A DNA stretch of 64,000 nucleotides from Symsagittifera roscoffensis. Lineage: Eukaryota; Xenacoelomorpha; Acoela; Convolutidae. The notes beneath the pieces were generated by a model. It saw only the letters and a list, made by a program, of their open reading frames with translations. It made no database searches and had not been told where the DNA came from. This document shows, one piece after another, positions 1 through 13,559 of this stretch (position 1 is its first letter; every line of letters begins with the position of its first letter). A program made the position numbers and the translations under genes. The stretch lies in NCBI RefSeq assembly GCF_963678635.1, contig NC_087062.1, positions 31,766,704-31,830,703 of the forward strand, given 5' to 3'.

Positions 1-360
1 CTATGAGTATGGTGTGACGTTGTTAGATAAAATTCAAAAACTCAAAAGTCACAAAAAAAATTTATATTCGCCCAATAGATGAAATATTTACCCACGTAGA
101 CAAAACGCTTTCAGTGTTTTCACTCATGGAAAAAAAGCTTATTATACAACTCAATTCAAACCCATAGAAAAAAATGTTTGAAAAAACAACTCTAGCATTT
201 TTTTTATTATTGGAATAGTGTAACTTGCGTTTCCATGAAAAAAAAAATATCAGTTACACCTTTTTTCCACATAGTTTTCGTTACGTCTGCAAAATTGTAT
301 GAAAACTTGACAACTTTCTCCATACTACGAAACGCTGACTGAAATTTTCTCTATGCAGTT
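1..360. other. No gene seen; AT-rich flank
   Basis: Low-complexity AT-rich DNA with many A and T runs. No coding pattern, RNA gene or clear repeat boundary is visible before the tandem block that starts near 381. Confidence 0.5.
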
Positions 361-380
361 TGTTTTGTTGAAAATCTTTA

Positions 381-3300
381 AGTTTATAGAGCCGGCAAAA
401 ATTCCATCGGGATTCTAATCAGAGAAAAAAAAACTTGAATTTTTTTTCGCAAGATCTAAATAAATCTAAATGATTTTTTGTGAATTTGTGAGAGAATTTA
501 ACATCTAAAAAAGAAAAAAACAGTAATGATAGATTTGCTGAAAATCAAGTCAGTGTTTACTCAAAAGTTTTTACAAAAGAAAAGATTGACACGTCAAACG
601 GTTTTATACGCTTTTTTTTATTCATATTTTGTACTCTTTCATTTAATTCAAAAATACACAAGCTGATTGTTTCTTCATCTTTTTGCTGCTGCAATTTTTT
701 TTTAATTTCGGATTCTCATTTGACAGAAAAAGAACAAATGCTGCTGCCTTAAACGATTATGAAGGAGTGTTTGACTTTAAAAAAGGATAAAATCAAAAGA
801 AGAATTTGCTTTTTTGTTTTATAAAACATCCCTCTATAAATTAACTAAAGTACAGATTTTTATATTACGCATACAGCATATTTTGCAAAACTGCTAGCAT
901 ATTTCAATTAGCTTACTTAGAACTAATTTTCCAACTTTGTCGGTCACACAGACTCAGCGACCAAAAATTCATATTCTGGACAGTGTTTCAAGTCGCGGAC
1001 TGAGTCTGGAAACAGCGTATCTCGGTCGCGATGGTCAAAAGTTAGTCGCGCCCTGGCCGAAAAAATAGTCACGGCCGGATTCAAAAATTAGTCGCGGCAT
1101 GGCTGAAAAATTAGTCGCGGCCTGGTCGAAAATTACCTGCGGGTGTGGTCGAAAATTTAGTCGCGGCATGGTAAAAAAATTTAGTCGCGGCATAGTCGAA
1201 TAGTTAGTCGCGGCATGGTCGAAAAATAAGTCGCAGCATGATCTAAAAATAGTCGCAGCCTGATTGAAAAATTAGTCTCCAAAACACGCATACACACCTC
1301 TGCCGCATTTTTTTCAGCTCAGTTTTTGGTTTAAAAAAAAGCGCCTCTGTCGATTGTTTTAGCTGCGTCTTCGTCTTTGAAACTTTTTTCTCTAGTAGTT
1401 TCTCCCCAATTGCTGTTAACTTTTATTCTGTCGCACCGGTCGCGGTTACTTTTCTTTCGGTCGCGCGATCGGAAATGCCACATTTTGGTCGCGGTGGTTT
1501 GCAAATATCCAATTTTGGTCACTGCAGTCGGGAAAAGCAGTCGCGATCATAAAACTAAAAAATTGACCCGGGGCTGAAGTTCTAGATTAAGAAGTTGAAA
1601 AGGATAGTTAAAAAGAATTCATCAACCTTTTAGAGCCGCCGAACAGCTTTAAAATACTTTAACGAAAGTATGAAGACAAGCAATTGGAACACACAACACA
1701 AAAAATGTCGGCAACTTTTTCATACTATTTTGACTTTTGTTTTAAAAGTAGCGATTTCTATTGACTTTCTTTGATAAAAATAATATTTATATGTACTTAA
1801 TATTTATAATATTTATATTTATATAAAGTTTATAGAGCCGGCAAAAATTCCATCGGGATTCTAATCAGAGAAAAAAAAACTTGAATTTTTTTTCGCAAGA
1901 TCTAAATAAATCTAAATGATTTTTTTGTGAATTTGTGAGAGAATTTAACATCTAAAAAAGAAAAAAACAGTAATGATAGATTTGCTGAAAATCAAGTCAG
2001 TGTTTACTCAAAAGTTTTTACAAACGAAAAGATTGACACGTCAAACGGTTTTATACGCTTTTTTTATTCATATTTTGTACTCTTTCATTTAATTCAAAAA
2101 TACACAAGCTGATTGTTTCTTCATCCTTTTGCTGCTGCAATTTTTTTTAAATTTCGGATTCTCATTTGACAGAAAAAGAACAAATGCTGCTGCCTTAAAC
2201 GATTATGAAGGAGTGTTTGACTCTAAAAAAGGATAAAATCAAAAGAAGAATTTGCTTTTTTGTTTATAAAACATCCCTCTATAAATTATCTGAAGTACAG
2301 ATTTTTATATTACGCATACAGCATATTTTGCAAAACTGCTAGCATATTTCAATTAGCTTACTTAGAACTAATTTTCCAATTTTGTCGGTCACACAGATTC
2401 AGCGACCAAAAATTCATATTCTGGACAGTGTTTCAAGTCGCGGACTGAGTCTGGAAACAGCGTATCTCGGTCGCGATGGTCAAAAGTTAGTCGCGCCCTG
2501 GCCGAAAAAATAGTCACGGCCTGATTCAAAAATTAGTCGCGGCATGGCTGAAAAATTAGTCGCGGCTTGGTCGAAAATTATCTGCGGGTGTGGTCGAAAA
2601 TTTAGTCGCGGCATGGTAAAAAATTTAGTCGCGGCATAGTCGAAAAGTTAGTCGCGGCATGGTCGAAAAATAAGTCGCAGCATGATCTAAAAATAGTCGC
2701 AGCCTGATTGAAAAATTAGTCTCCAAAACACGCATACACACCTCTGCCGCATTTTATTCAGCTCAGTTTTTGGTTTAAAAAAAAGCGCCTCTGTCGATTG
2801 TTTTAGCTGCGTCTTCGTCTTTGAAACTTTTTTCTCTAGTAGTTTCTCCCCAATTGCTGTTAACTTTTATTCTGTCGCACCGGTCGCGGTTTTTTTCTTT
2901 CGGTCGCGCGGTCCGAAATGCCACATTTTGGTCGCGGTGGTTTGCAAATATCCAATTTTGGTCACTGCAGTCGGGAAAAGCAGTCGCGATCATAAAACTA
3001 AAAAATTGACCCGGGGCTGAAGTTCTAGATTAAGAAGTTGAAAAGGATAGTTAAAAAGAATTCATCAACCTTTTAGAGCCGCCGAACAGCTTTAAAATAC
3101 TTTAACGAAAGTATGAAGACAAGCAATTGGAACACACAACACAAAAAATGTCGGCAACTTTTTCATACTATTTTGACTTTTGTTTTAAAAGTAGCGATTT
3201 CTATTGACTTTCTTTGATAAAAAATAATATTTATATGTACTCTTTTTGTAAGAAAATTTTGTTTTAAGAAAAATATAAAATTTCGATTTTTTACACGAAT

Positions 3301-6300
3301 TATAGTTTAATCCAGAAAACAGAAAGAGTAAAGCAGATATGAAAGATCTTACCAGCGATGCAATTCAAACTGCAGCTAGAGCGAGCAAAACCTAAAAAAG
3401 AATTATGTAAGACAATTCCTTGTCAAACTAGTGTAGAAAATGACTATTTCAGAACCTGGGTCAACTAGTTAAGCCTGAATTGACTATTTGACGTAGTTAA
3501 AAACGATAAAGTAAATTTTTTGTTAATTTTATATTTTAGTAAATAGGCTTTCAAAATTCTAAAATTCTCGATTTGAAAAGATCCAAAAAAATTTCTCCTC
3601 ATCTGTTTGCAGTGATATTTATATAGAATAATGGGGATCTGATTTTAATGTCGCGATTCGGTTTTTTAGTACAGCAAGGCAGATTTGTTCGCTTCGATTA
3701 GGAAAGTACTGTTTGAACAACTAAATGCATTCGTGATAGCATCACTTGCAAATTATAATTTTAAACTTATCCAAAACGTTTAAAAAAATCAAAAACGTTC
3801 GTTTTTATTTTTTTTTACTCTAAATATTAAATTGATGAATGAGAAACATTAGCTGAAGCCAATTAAATTTCAATTCTAATTAAAAAAATTTCAACAATGT
3901 CTTGCCATAACATTTACTAGTGAAATTACAAATCCATTTGTCCGCTTCATCAAAGTTAATTACAAGAAACTTTGAGTTTCATCAAAAGACCGTGACTCAA
4001 GCTTATATGGATGCAATAGGTTTTGAAAATTGGATCAAAGATGAACGCTTTAATCCCGTGCAAGTACAGCTTGTCGATAGTTTTATCAAACATTTTGCCT
4101 AAGTTTTTGCAGCATTTTGACGCTGCGGGTGTGGTCGAAAATTTAGTCGCGGCATGGTAAAAAATTTAGTCGCGGCATAGTCGAAAAGTTAGTCGCGGCA
4201 TGGTCGAAAAATAAGTAGCAGCATGATCTAAAATAGTCGCAGCCTGATTGAAAAATTAGTCTCCAAAAACACGCATACACACCTCTGCCTCATTTTTTCC
4301 AGCTCAGTTTTTGGTTTAAAAAAAGCGCCTCTGTCAATTGTTTTAGCTGCGTCTTCGTCTTTGAAACTTTTTTCTCTAGTAGTTTCTCCCCAATTGCTGT
4401 TAACTTTTCTTCTGTCGCACCGGTCGCGGTTACTTTTCTTTCGGTCGCGCCGGTCGGAAATGCCACATTTTGGTCGCGGTGGTTTGCAAACATCCAATTT
4501 TGGTCACTGCAGTCGGGAAAAGCAGTCGCGATCATAAAACTAAAAAATTGACCCGGGGCTGAACTTCTAGATTAGGAAATTGAAAAGGATAGTTAAAAAG
4601 AATTAATCAACCTTTTAGAGCCGCCGAACAGCTTTAAAATACTTTAACGAAAGTATGAAGACAAGCAATTGGAACACACAACACAAAAAATGTCGGTAAC
4701 TTTTTCATACTATTTTGACTTTTGTTTTAAAAGTAGCGATTTCTATTGACTTTCTTTGATAAAAAATAATATTTATATGTACTCTTTTTGTAAGAAAAAT
4801 TTGTTTTAAGAAAAATATAAAATTTCGATTGATTACACAAATTATATTTTAATCCAGAAAACAGAAAGAGTAAAGCAGATATGCAAGATTTTACCAGCGA
4901 TGCAATTCAGACTGCAGCTAGAGCGAGCAAAACCTAAAAAAGAATTATGTAAGACAATTCCTTGTCAAACTAGTGTAGAAAATGACTATTTCAGAACCTG
5001 GGTCAACTAGTTAAGCCTGAATTGACTATTTGACGTAGTTAAAAACGATAAAGTAAATTTTTTGTTGATTTTATATTTTAGTAAATAGGCTTTCAAAATT
5101 CTAAAATTCTCGATTTGAAAAGATCCAAAAAAATTCTCCTTATCTGTTTGCAGTCATATTTATATAGAATAATGGGGATCTGATTTTAATGTCGCGATTC
5201 GGTTTTTTTAGTACAGCAAGGCAGATTTGTTCGCTTCGATTAGGAAATTATCTATTTATAAATTATCATATAAATTATCTATTATTATCTATGAACTATC
5301 AATTTCAGAACCTGGGTCAAGTAGTTAAGCCTAAAATGACTATTTGACGTAGTTAAAAACGATAAATTAAATTTTTTGTTGATTTTATATTTTAGTAAAT
5401 AGGCTTTCAAAATTCTACAATTCTCAATTTGAAAAGATTCAAGAAAATTGCTCCTAATCTGTTTGCAGTCATACTTATTAAGATTGTTCGGGATCTGATT
5501 TTAATGTCGCGATTCGGTTTTTTTAGTACAACAAGGCAGATTTGTTCGCTTCGATTAGGAAAGTACTGTTTGAACAACTAAATGCATTCGTGATAGCATC
5601 ACTTATAAATTATAATTTTAAACTTATCCAAAACGTTTAAAAAAAGTCAAAAACGTTTCTGTTTTTATTTTTTTTTTACTCTGAATATTAAATTGATGAA
5701 TGAGAAACATTAGCTCAAGCCAATTAGATTTCAATTCTAATAAAAAAAATTTCAACAATGTCTTGCCATAACATTTACTAGTGAAATTACAAATCCATTT
5801 GTCCGCTTCATCAAAGTTAATTACAAGAAACTTTGAGTTTCATCAAAAGACCGTGACTCAAGCTTATATGGATGCAATAGGTTTTGAAAATTGGATCAAA
5901 GATGAACGCTTTAATCCCGTGCAAGTACAGCTTGTCGATAGTTTTATCAAACATTTTGCCTAAGTTTTTGCAGCATTTTGACGCTGCGGGTGTGGTCGAA
6001 AATTTAGTCGCGGCATGGTAAAAAATTTAGTCGCGGCATAGTCGAAAAGTTAGTCGCGGCATGGTCGAAAAATAAGTCGCAGCATGATCTAAAATAGTCG
6101 CAGCCTGATTGAAAAATTAGTCTCCAAAAACACGCATACACACCTCTGCCGCATTTTTTTCAGCTCAGTTTTTGGTTTAAAAAAAAGCGCCTCTGTCAAT
6201 TGTTTTAGCTGCGTCTTCGTCTTTGAAACTTTTTTCTCTAGTAGTTTCTCCCCAATTGCTGTTAACTTTTCTTCTGTCGCACCGGTCGCGGTTACTTTTC

Positions 6301-7500
6301 TTTCGGTCGCGCCGGTCGGAAATGCCACATTTTGGTCGCGGTGGTTTGCAAATATCCAATTTTGGTCACTGCAGTCGGGAAAAGCAGTCGCGATCATAAA
6401 ACTAAAAAATTGACCCGGGGCTGAAGTTCTAGATTAAGAAGTTGAAAAGGATAGTTAAAAAGAATTAATCAACCTTTTAGAGCCGCCGAACAGCTTTAAA
6501 ATACTTTAACGAAAGTATGAAGACAAGCAATTGGAACACACAACACAAAAAATGTCGGCAACTTTTTCATACTATTTTGACTTTTGTTTAAAAGTAGCGA
6601 TTTCTATTGACTTTCTTTGATAAAAAATAATATTTATATGTACTCTTTTTGTAAGAAAATTTTGTTTTAAGAAAAATATAAAATTTCGATTGATTACACA
6701 AATTACAGTTTAATCCAGAAAACAGAAAGAGTAAAGCAGATATGCAAGATCTTACCAGCGATGCAATTCAGACTGCAGCTAGAGCAAGCAAAACCTAAAA
6801 AAGAATTATATAAGACAATTCCTTGTCAAACTAGTGTAGAAAATGACTATTTCAGAGCCTGGGTCAACTAGTTAAGCCTGAATTGACTATTTGACGTTGT
6901 TAAAAACGATAAATTAAATTTTTTGTTGATTTTATATTTTAGTAAATAGGCTTTCAAAATTCTACAATTCTCGATTTGAAAAGATCCAAGAAAATTGCTC
7001 CTTATCTGTTTGCAGTCATACTTATATAGATTGTTGGGGATCTGATTTTAATGTCGCGATTCGGTTTTTTTAGTACAACAAGGCAGATTTGTTCGCTTCG
7101 ATTAGGAAAGTACTGTTCGTGATAGCATCACTTGCAAATTATAATTTTAAACTTATCCAAAACGTTTAAAAAAGTCAAAAACGTTCGTTTTTATTTTTTT
7201 TTACTCTAAATATTAAATTGATGAATGAGAAACATTAGCTGAAGCCAATTAAATTTCAATTCTAATTAAAAAATTTTCAACAATGTCTTTCCATAACATT
7301 TACTAGTGAAATTACAAATCCATTTGTCCGCTTGATCAAAGTTAATTACAAGAAACTTTGAGTTTCATCAAAAGACCGTGACTCATCAAAAGCTTATATG
7401 GATGCAATAGGTTTTGAAAATTGGATCAAAGATGAACGCTTTAATCCCGTTCAATTACAGCTTGTTGATAGTTTTATCAAACATTTTGCCTGAGTCCTTG
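381..7500. repeat. Large complex tandem duplication (macrosatellite)
   Basis: Two modules alternate. Module A holds the CpG-rich minisatellite and the following ~660 bp, ending near 'tatgtactctttttg'. Module B is ~850 bp, ending near 'cattttgcctaag'. A longer version of A with an extra upstream segment is duplicated at 381-1800 and 1827-3245 (offset 1446 bp). A plus B then recurs at about 2585-4110, 4122-5975 and 5983-7500 with an offset near 1861 bp. The middle B also carries a ~330-bp internal duplication (about 4990-5260 repeated at 5305-5560). Copies are nearly identical, so amplification is recent. A 60-codon open frame at 3920-4102 and 5781-5963 is identical in two copies because the DNA is duplicated. 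It lacks an ATG and is disrupted in the third copy, so it is not called a gene. Confidence 0.9.
1035..1275. repeat. CpG-rich minisatellite (copy 1), core TAGTCGCGGCATGGTCGAAAA
   Basis: About ten degenerate units of roughly 22-25 bp built on 'agtcgcggcatggtcgaaaa'. They stand out from the AT-rich surroundings by repeated TCGCG. Matching blocks lie at about 2475-2715, 4125-4255 and 5985-6115, one per macrosatellite unit. Confidence 0.85.
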
Positions 7501-7915
7501 CATCATTTTGACACAGCTATGAGTGGTTTCAGCTCAAACAGAAAATGCTTGATCCCATCAAGTATTTGAATTAACTGAATACACTCGATTCAAAACAAAA
7601 CGATTCAACCACCATATGCTACGCCCCGACTCGCCAGCAGGTATTTGAACAAAGGTTGGCCAGTTTGATTGATAATGTGCAAACTATTTTGTGTGCGTTG
7701 ATGTTTGATTAAATCTCAATAAAAGGGAAAGAGTCAAAAATTGTCAAAACATAATTAAGTTGCATGATTTTTTGCTATGATAGTGAACATCATTAATTTT
7801 AATCAATTTAAAATCAGATTTAGAGATTGAAAAAATAATAAGAATAAAATGCATTACAACTAGATTGTTTTTTTTGCCTAAATAGATAATGACCAAGAAA
7901 CTCAAATATTTTTTT
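7501..7915. other. No gene seen between repeats
   Basis: AT-rich sequence between the end of the macrosatellite and the next dispersed element. No open frame with coding character and no RNA gene recognised. Confidence 0.4.
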
Positions 7916-7916
7916 G

Positions 7917-8422
7917 TTCCGACTTTCGATACGAAAGTAACGGAATAATTGTGCTCGGGGTGGGTTTTTTTTCAGACAATTTTTGACTTTTTAACTAGCC
8001 GTATTTGACGCAATTTTTTAATAATATCATTCGAAAGCTATTGTTGTCCTGAGCTTGAATTTGAAAAGATATTTCACCTGTGATCATTTTTCGTTAAGTT
8101 ATGGGGGTTTAAAAATTGCCATTTTGGCCAATTTGGGACAATTAACGCGCGATAAATTTCGCGTTATTACCGCGTAACCGAGATTTAATCCGTCTTAGAA
8201 ATTGTTCCAAATTGGTTCAAGGAAGCTTATATGCCATATTTGATTTGTTAATAGGCGCAAAATCTATCACTTTGTAATTAATATGACGTGTGGGAGGATG
8301 TTTTTACATAAAATTCTATTTTTTTATTACTTTGAAATTTTTCATTTTATTAATGCTCCATAGACCTGAAAAGGCAGGCAGTCGGAACTTTTAGGGCTTC
8401 ACCCTGATACGAGCAGTCTTGT
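7917..8422 (-). mobile_element. Non-autonomous dispersed element, copy 1
   Basis: This ~505-bp segment matches 20071-20606 in reverse orientation over most of its length, including the centre with TAACGCG...CGCGTTA (8143-8166), which can form a stem. One end has CTTTCGATACGAAAG (a hairpin). The other end carries the ~68-bp hairpin module described at 9596. The ends contain GTTCCGACT and AGTCGGAAC as short inverted repeats. No protein is encoded, so this fits a MITE-like element moved in trans. The class is not known. Confidence 0.7.
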
Positions 8423-8639
8423 TTATCTATGGAAACCCTGTGAGAGATCCCTATAAAAAAATTGAATGTTTAAAATTCTCGAAAGTTATCTCAATGTTCG
8501 TTAATTTCATTTAAAAGATTTTGAAATGGCTAACGGTCTTTAACCTAGACCAACAAATTTCGGAGTTTATTTTGAAAGTTATATTGATGATAAATTACAT
8601 GACCATCAGTCTCATGCTTGAACTTGAATTACAAAAAAT

Positions 8640-9510
8640 GACGGGAAACCTTGACTAAATCTCTACACATTGAATCAACAAACTATAATTTGTCCAGAAA
8701 AAATCAAAGAGTGCTGCAGATGTGCAAGATCCCAACAGCGATGTAATTTTGACTGAAGTCATAGCGAGCAAAACTTGAAAACAAATTATGTAAGATATTT
8801 TTTTCATCAAACTGGTTTAGAAAATAATTATTCCAGAAGCTGCGTCAGTATAGTTAGTTGACTTGATTTAGGCGGCACTAATTTGACTATTTGACGTTGT
8901 TAAAAGCGACGAATTAAACTTATTGCTTTTTATTTTTAAATTTTTTTTTAAGTAACTAGAGATTTAAAATTCTAAATTACCCGATTTGAAAAACCCAATG
9001 AAATTGCCTCCTTATCTTTTCTACCAGGTTTTTGCATAAATATTTTTTAGTCGTTTTGGGAGACCTAACTTTAAGGTCGCGATTTGGAACTACAAAACGC
9101 TACAATTCGTGAAGGGCTGATCGCACCTTTGCATGCATTCGTGACCGCATGAACTTCAAATAATATTTTTAAACTTTTCCGAAACATTTAAAAAAGTCAT
9201 AATTACTTTTTCTACCTTGAATATTAAAATGATGAATGAGAATGGGTGAAAACCATTAGCTGTAGCCAATTAGTTGGAGAGATTCAACAGAGTCTTTGCA
9301 TAATAATTTCTAGTGAAACTACATATCCATTTGTCCGTTTGATTAATTTTAGTTACAAAACGCTTTGAGTTTTGAAGAAAAATTGTGACTCAAGTGATAT
9401 GGATGCAATAGGTCCGTAACCAAAAAGTTTCAATGTTCTGAAGTTTTTTCAAAAATTGGATCAAAGATAAATGCGATATTATCTTGCGTTCAATTTAAGC
9501 TTGTAGATGT
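8640..9510. repeat. Diverged old copy of macrosatellite module B
   Basis: Scattered blocks match module B at 3300-4090, for example 'gcagatgtgcaagatc', 'catttgtccg' and 'tatggatgcaatagg'. Many substitutions and indels show that it is much older than the 0.4-7.5 kb array. Confidence 0.75.
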
Positions 9511-9595
9511 ATTTTTAGAAGCTCAATTTTTTTTAGAAAAAGCACCAATTTTTGCTCTATAAAAAACCCGCGAAAACAAAACAGAAAAAGTCGAT

Positions 9596-9662
9596 AACAA
9601 GACTGCTCCTATCAGGGCGAAGCCCTGATTGTTCCGACTGTCTTTTAAGGTCTATGGAGCAG
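9596..9662 (+). repeat. Structured ~68-bp hairpin module, solo copy
   Basis: The perfect hairpin ATCAGGGC-GAA-GCCCTGAT (9611-9629) lies inside an outer inverted pair CTGCTC/GAGCAG. The same module occurs at 8355-8422 (reverse), 20071-20137, 20611-20665 (partial) and 35789-35856. Some copies are solo and some form the end of the ~0.5-kb element. Confidence 0.8.
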
Positions 9663-9663
9663 A

Positions 9664-9800
9664 AATATCGGGTTGACCAAAAATGCTAGTCTTACATTTT
9701 TCATGCAATTCCAAAAGTACAAGAAATTGCATGAAAAGTCTATGATTAGTGATTTTTCATATATGGAAACAGCATGACTAGCGTTTTTCCATAGCTCAAA
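9664..9800. mobile_element. Foldback element (MITE-like)
   Basis: Nested inverted repeats. The outer pair is AAAAATGCTAGTC (from 9679) with GACTAGCGTTTTT (9776-9788). The inner pair is TTTTCATGCAATT (9698-9710) with AATTGCATGAAAA (9724-9736). It begins 'ggttgaccaaaaatgc', the same terminus as the foldback at 19681-19865. Confidence 0.65.
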
Positions 9801-12754
9801 AATACTGATTTTTCGAATTTTACTTTGTCAAAACTTTTTGATTTGTGATGGTAACCGAATACAATGACAAAAACCTTCTCGCCTGAAGTATGCTTTGGAA
9901 ACGGCCTGAAATGTCTTACGTATGTATTTGGCAAATACATAAGTATGAAAAAGTATCATACTTTTACTCTTTGGCAAAAATTTCAAAGATGATTTTTTTC
10001 ATAGTTTGAATTTTTAATTACTCATGGCTTGTTTAGGATTACATAAACTTGCCATTAAAATTAGAAAAAAAAGAAACAAATGTCGACTAGAACGCGTGTT
10101 TAAAGTGCATACAAGCCAAACATGACTGTTGATTTAATGTCTATCAAATCTGTCTGTCTGTCTGGCAGATCAGATGAAGAAATGATCCAATGGTTCCATT
10201 GGTGCCAGTTGTTTACCTGGAAAAATAAATATTCCGATTTGATAACTCTTGTTCATTGCAAGTATAATAAACTGTTCGATATTGGCAATTTATTTTCTTA
10301 AAGAGCTGAACATTGCCGGTTTTTTCCTCATGAAAGCAAACTTTTTGGCTCGTTTTTTTTCGGCTCAGGTATTGGTTTGCCAGTGAAACTTCCTTCTATT
10401 CCATTCGATCTCTAAAGACCCACAAGATAAGTCCAAAAGTTGCTGTTACTGAGTTTACGACCCGAAGCAGTCACAGTACTAGATGAATTTTGAAATATAG
10501 CTTCTGAACAAATCACTTCTATATTTAGCTCTTTATTTCTCCACGATTCATAGTTGTAAGTCTCGCTTTAAATGATTTGAACAAATTGAACTAGTAAGGA
10601 ACAGAAAATTGAAAAAGATGAAATCGTTAAAACTGATGAAAATACAGACGAAAAAAAGCATAAAAAAGCAACACTGGATAATTGATAACATTAGTTGGGT
10701 GAGCCTTTTCACTATTTTTGCAGCTTTTCATTCCATGTTTTTTTTTGAACTTGTAAACGTTAACAATCTTTTCAGCAGATTCTCTAATAATCTTAACGCC
10801 CATCTCATTAAAAAAATTACTTTGAATCTCTTGAAAAGCTGAACAAATCCACCTGTCAATTAGAAAAAATAATGATACCGCTTTAAAAAACATATCCTAA
10901 GTTTCTAGGACAAAATGTAACTCGAGATTATTTAATTTAGTGGCGTTGAATGCTAATTGAATCCCAGTTATTTTCTCTAACTTCAAAAAAGTATTGAGAA
11001 TGACTTCATAGCCGTTACGATATTTTGGTTAATATATTGTTCAATGCTGCTATTTTCAATTACAGAGTGATACCAGTCTGTCAATATCATCAGAAGTCTA
11101 ACTTGGGTAAAGGTAAGTTGGAAGCTTCAACAATGTCGTTTAAGTAAAATGCTCAGTTATAATTAGAAACGCAAGTAGAAATTATGTTTTAACATCAACC
11201 GACACTAGCATGCCAAGGGTGGGGGTGGGGGAGGTTGGGCGAGCGTTTTCCACTCCGCCTCAACTCTGGAAGCCAAACTTTTCGATAGAATTCTTCCTTT
11301 TTGACAATTTTAGGACAGCAATTACTGGTTGACGAACCGTAAAACTTTCTGAAGTCGCCAATTTTCAATGTTTTCGAGCGTGGAAAAAAATAAGTTTCCG
11401 AAATTTTTCATACTATTGTTTTTCTCTTTTTCGGAGACATTTTACTCAAACATAAGAAACGATAATACTTACTGTAGGGGCTCTTAGCCAAAAAAAGATG
11501 CGATGCAATGGAAGGGAACCAAAAAAGACTTCTTAAGTAGCGAAAGGGTCGAGGCTGTTAGATCAATGTTCTCATTCCATTTCTTCTCTCTTCTCACAAC
11601 CCTCACCCCAATCACAAGAATAGGTGTGACCGAGCTTCGTCTTTCACTTAGCAAGATAACTCAGTATAACCTGGATAACCAATCAAGCGGGAGTTCACAA
11701 TAAACTTAAACTTCCATAACAAAAATATCCTCAGAGAAACTGCCAAACATGAACCGTTTTTTTTTCCTATAAAACTTTCAGCCGGAGTTTCATTATCAAA
11801 AACTTAGAGTTGTCGTGTTTCAGTAATTTACTCGTCAGTGTTTAAATTACTTTTTGACAGCACGCTATTGTTTTAATAAGTTTTGGACATCATGGTAATT
11901 TGCCATTAGTCTACGAAGCCAGTAGTTTACTTACTTTTGTAAAAACCAACAGGTGAGAACTCAATTCAAAACTGTAACCACTTCGTACTTCATCTAGCTT
12001 AGTTGCAATCAATATTAATATAGTTAGTTCAACCAATTCGTGCCTAGTCGGAACCCAACATCAAAGAATTTTATATGGCGCTATCGGCAGGATTCAAATC
12101 TTCGCCGTCTTTACCTGTTTCGGACATTTTATTCAAACGAAACCCCTCGAGATAAACTCACAGCCAAGAGAACAGCTTGTATATCCTTTAGATGTCCCAG
12201 CGGCTTTAGTCAATCTCAAATTAAGAAGTAGGAACAGAGGGAAAAGCTATCTAGTCTGACGAAATGAATCTAACGAGGAAAATAGACACAGGAAGGTGGA
12301 AGATCACGCAAAGTTTAACGAAAAGATATCGGCATAAAAATTGATAGCAGTTGTATCCAGAGCTAGGAAAATGCGAAAAAATGCTTTGCAAAAATCAGCA
12401 AAACGTTTCGCAGAATCTCGGAATACCTTTAAAATGACATTTGCCATATGGTTATACCTTAGGGCACGGCAGGGTAAGGCATGCCATCATCAATGTGGTG
12501 TTTTTTCAGCGTTTAGAAATTGCAAGTTTCTTTGATTGGTAGATAAACCACACAGTTTTCACTGATTGCGTTCCCTCGACCAAACATGAATTTTTGGTCC
12601 GATTTTTTCTTTTTTCTCTGCATGTCTCTCTGTCCATTTGCTAGTAAAAACTTTTCAATCATGTCCCTGCTTTTTAGTATCATCTCGGATGTCTTAAACG
12701 GATCTTGGAAACGTTTAATTCTTGTACATAACAGCCTTATGATATTTCGGGCGG
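9801..12754. other. No supported gene
   Basis: AT-rich sequence with a short TCTG microsatellite near 10150. Short open frames at 11503-11703 and 12040-12231 show no domain and no neighbouring exon with matching splice phase. The 12060-12130 stretch contains 'caggattcaaatc', which resembles a tRNA T-arm, but the stem does not pair well. Confidence 0.4.
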
Positions 12755-12985
12755 ACTCCTTCCTTTCTCAGGGATTCGATTCCCCTCACCAACCAAAAAG
12801 TTCCCACTTTAGTTTTTTTTCTGAAATATTTTTTCGTCCAATCAATCCTTAAATTTTTCTAAAGACCGCTTCGGCGTCAATATATATTAATTTTTACAAG
12901 AAGCGGGCTCCGAAATAAAACGCAATTTTTTGGTCAAAAGTTTCCAAAAAGTGTCCAAAAACGACGTTTTTGACCCTTTTTTTTA
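12755..12985. repeat. SINE-like dispersed repeat S1, diverged copy
   Basis: Contains 'cagggattcgattcccc' (a tRNA B-box-like motif), then 'aatttttctaaag', 'ttcggcgtcaatatatatta' and 'tttccaaaaagtgtccaaaaacg'. The same order of blocks occurs at 17440-17690 and 37200-37435. Confidence 0.7.
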
Positions 12986-13500
12986 AATTTTACCTGCAGC
13001 GCAGAAAACTTAGTCAAAATGGAATCATTAAGGCGTTTCGGAATCGCTCAGAAAATCAATTTGGCCCTTTTAAAAAAAAGTTCGGCTAAACTTTCGATTC
13101 TAACTACCAAATCTGACTATTCGACTTTGGCGTAAGCATCCAATTGGTAGTTACCGGTAACTGCCGGATAAATGGGTTTTTTCGAAGATTGAATTATAGG
13201 TTTCACAAGGATGACCCATTTTTCAAGAGCCTCCTTCATTTCTATACTTCTTGCGAACTATGAAATTAACTGGGAGACCATATGGTTAGTGCCCGGTCAT
13301 ATTTGGAAGGGAGAAGGCGCGGATAAGGAATATTCGTTCTGTTTATGGCGCATTCGTTTTCTCATTAAACCAGTCAACCTTGAGCTAAGCATTTACTTTT
13401 CATAGCTCTACATTAAAATTGGTAAATTTAAAGTTAATCAGCTGAAGATAAGATTCAATTTATTACATCCATCTTTGGAATTTTCATGGAAATACGACCA
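12986..13500. other. No gene seen
   Basis: Ordinary AT-rich intergenic DNA upstream of the neuropeptide gene. No TATA or initiator could be placed with confidence. Confidence 0.35.
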
Positions 13501-13559
13501 ACTAGGCCATAGAATAGTCGATGGTCTGTAAAAACAATAAAACCAAAAAAGAAAAAGGT

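Noticed and set aside
3920-5963. Identical 60-codon open frames at 3920-4102 and 5781-5963
   Set aside because: They lie inside near-identical tandem DNA, have no ATG at the start, and the third copy is broken. Identity reflects recent duplication, not protein conservation.
1331-6397. Arg/Asp-rich minus-strand frames in the four minisatellite units
   Set aside because: The RDR/CDR pattern is a translation of the repeated TCGCG motif. The frames are repeat artefacts.
12040-12231. Frame with RYRQDSNLRRLYLF as a gene
   Set aside because: Phrases like RQDSNLR arise from translated tRNA-like DNA. There is no domain and no partner exon.
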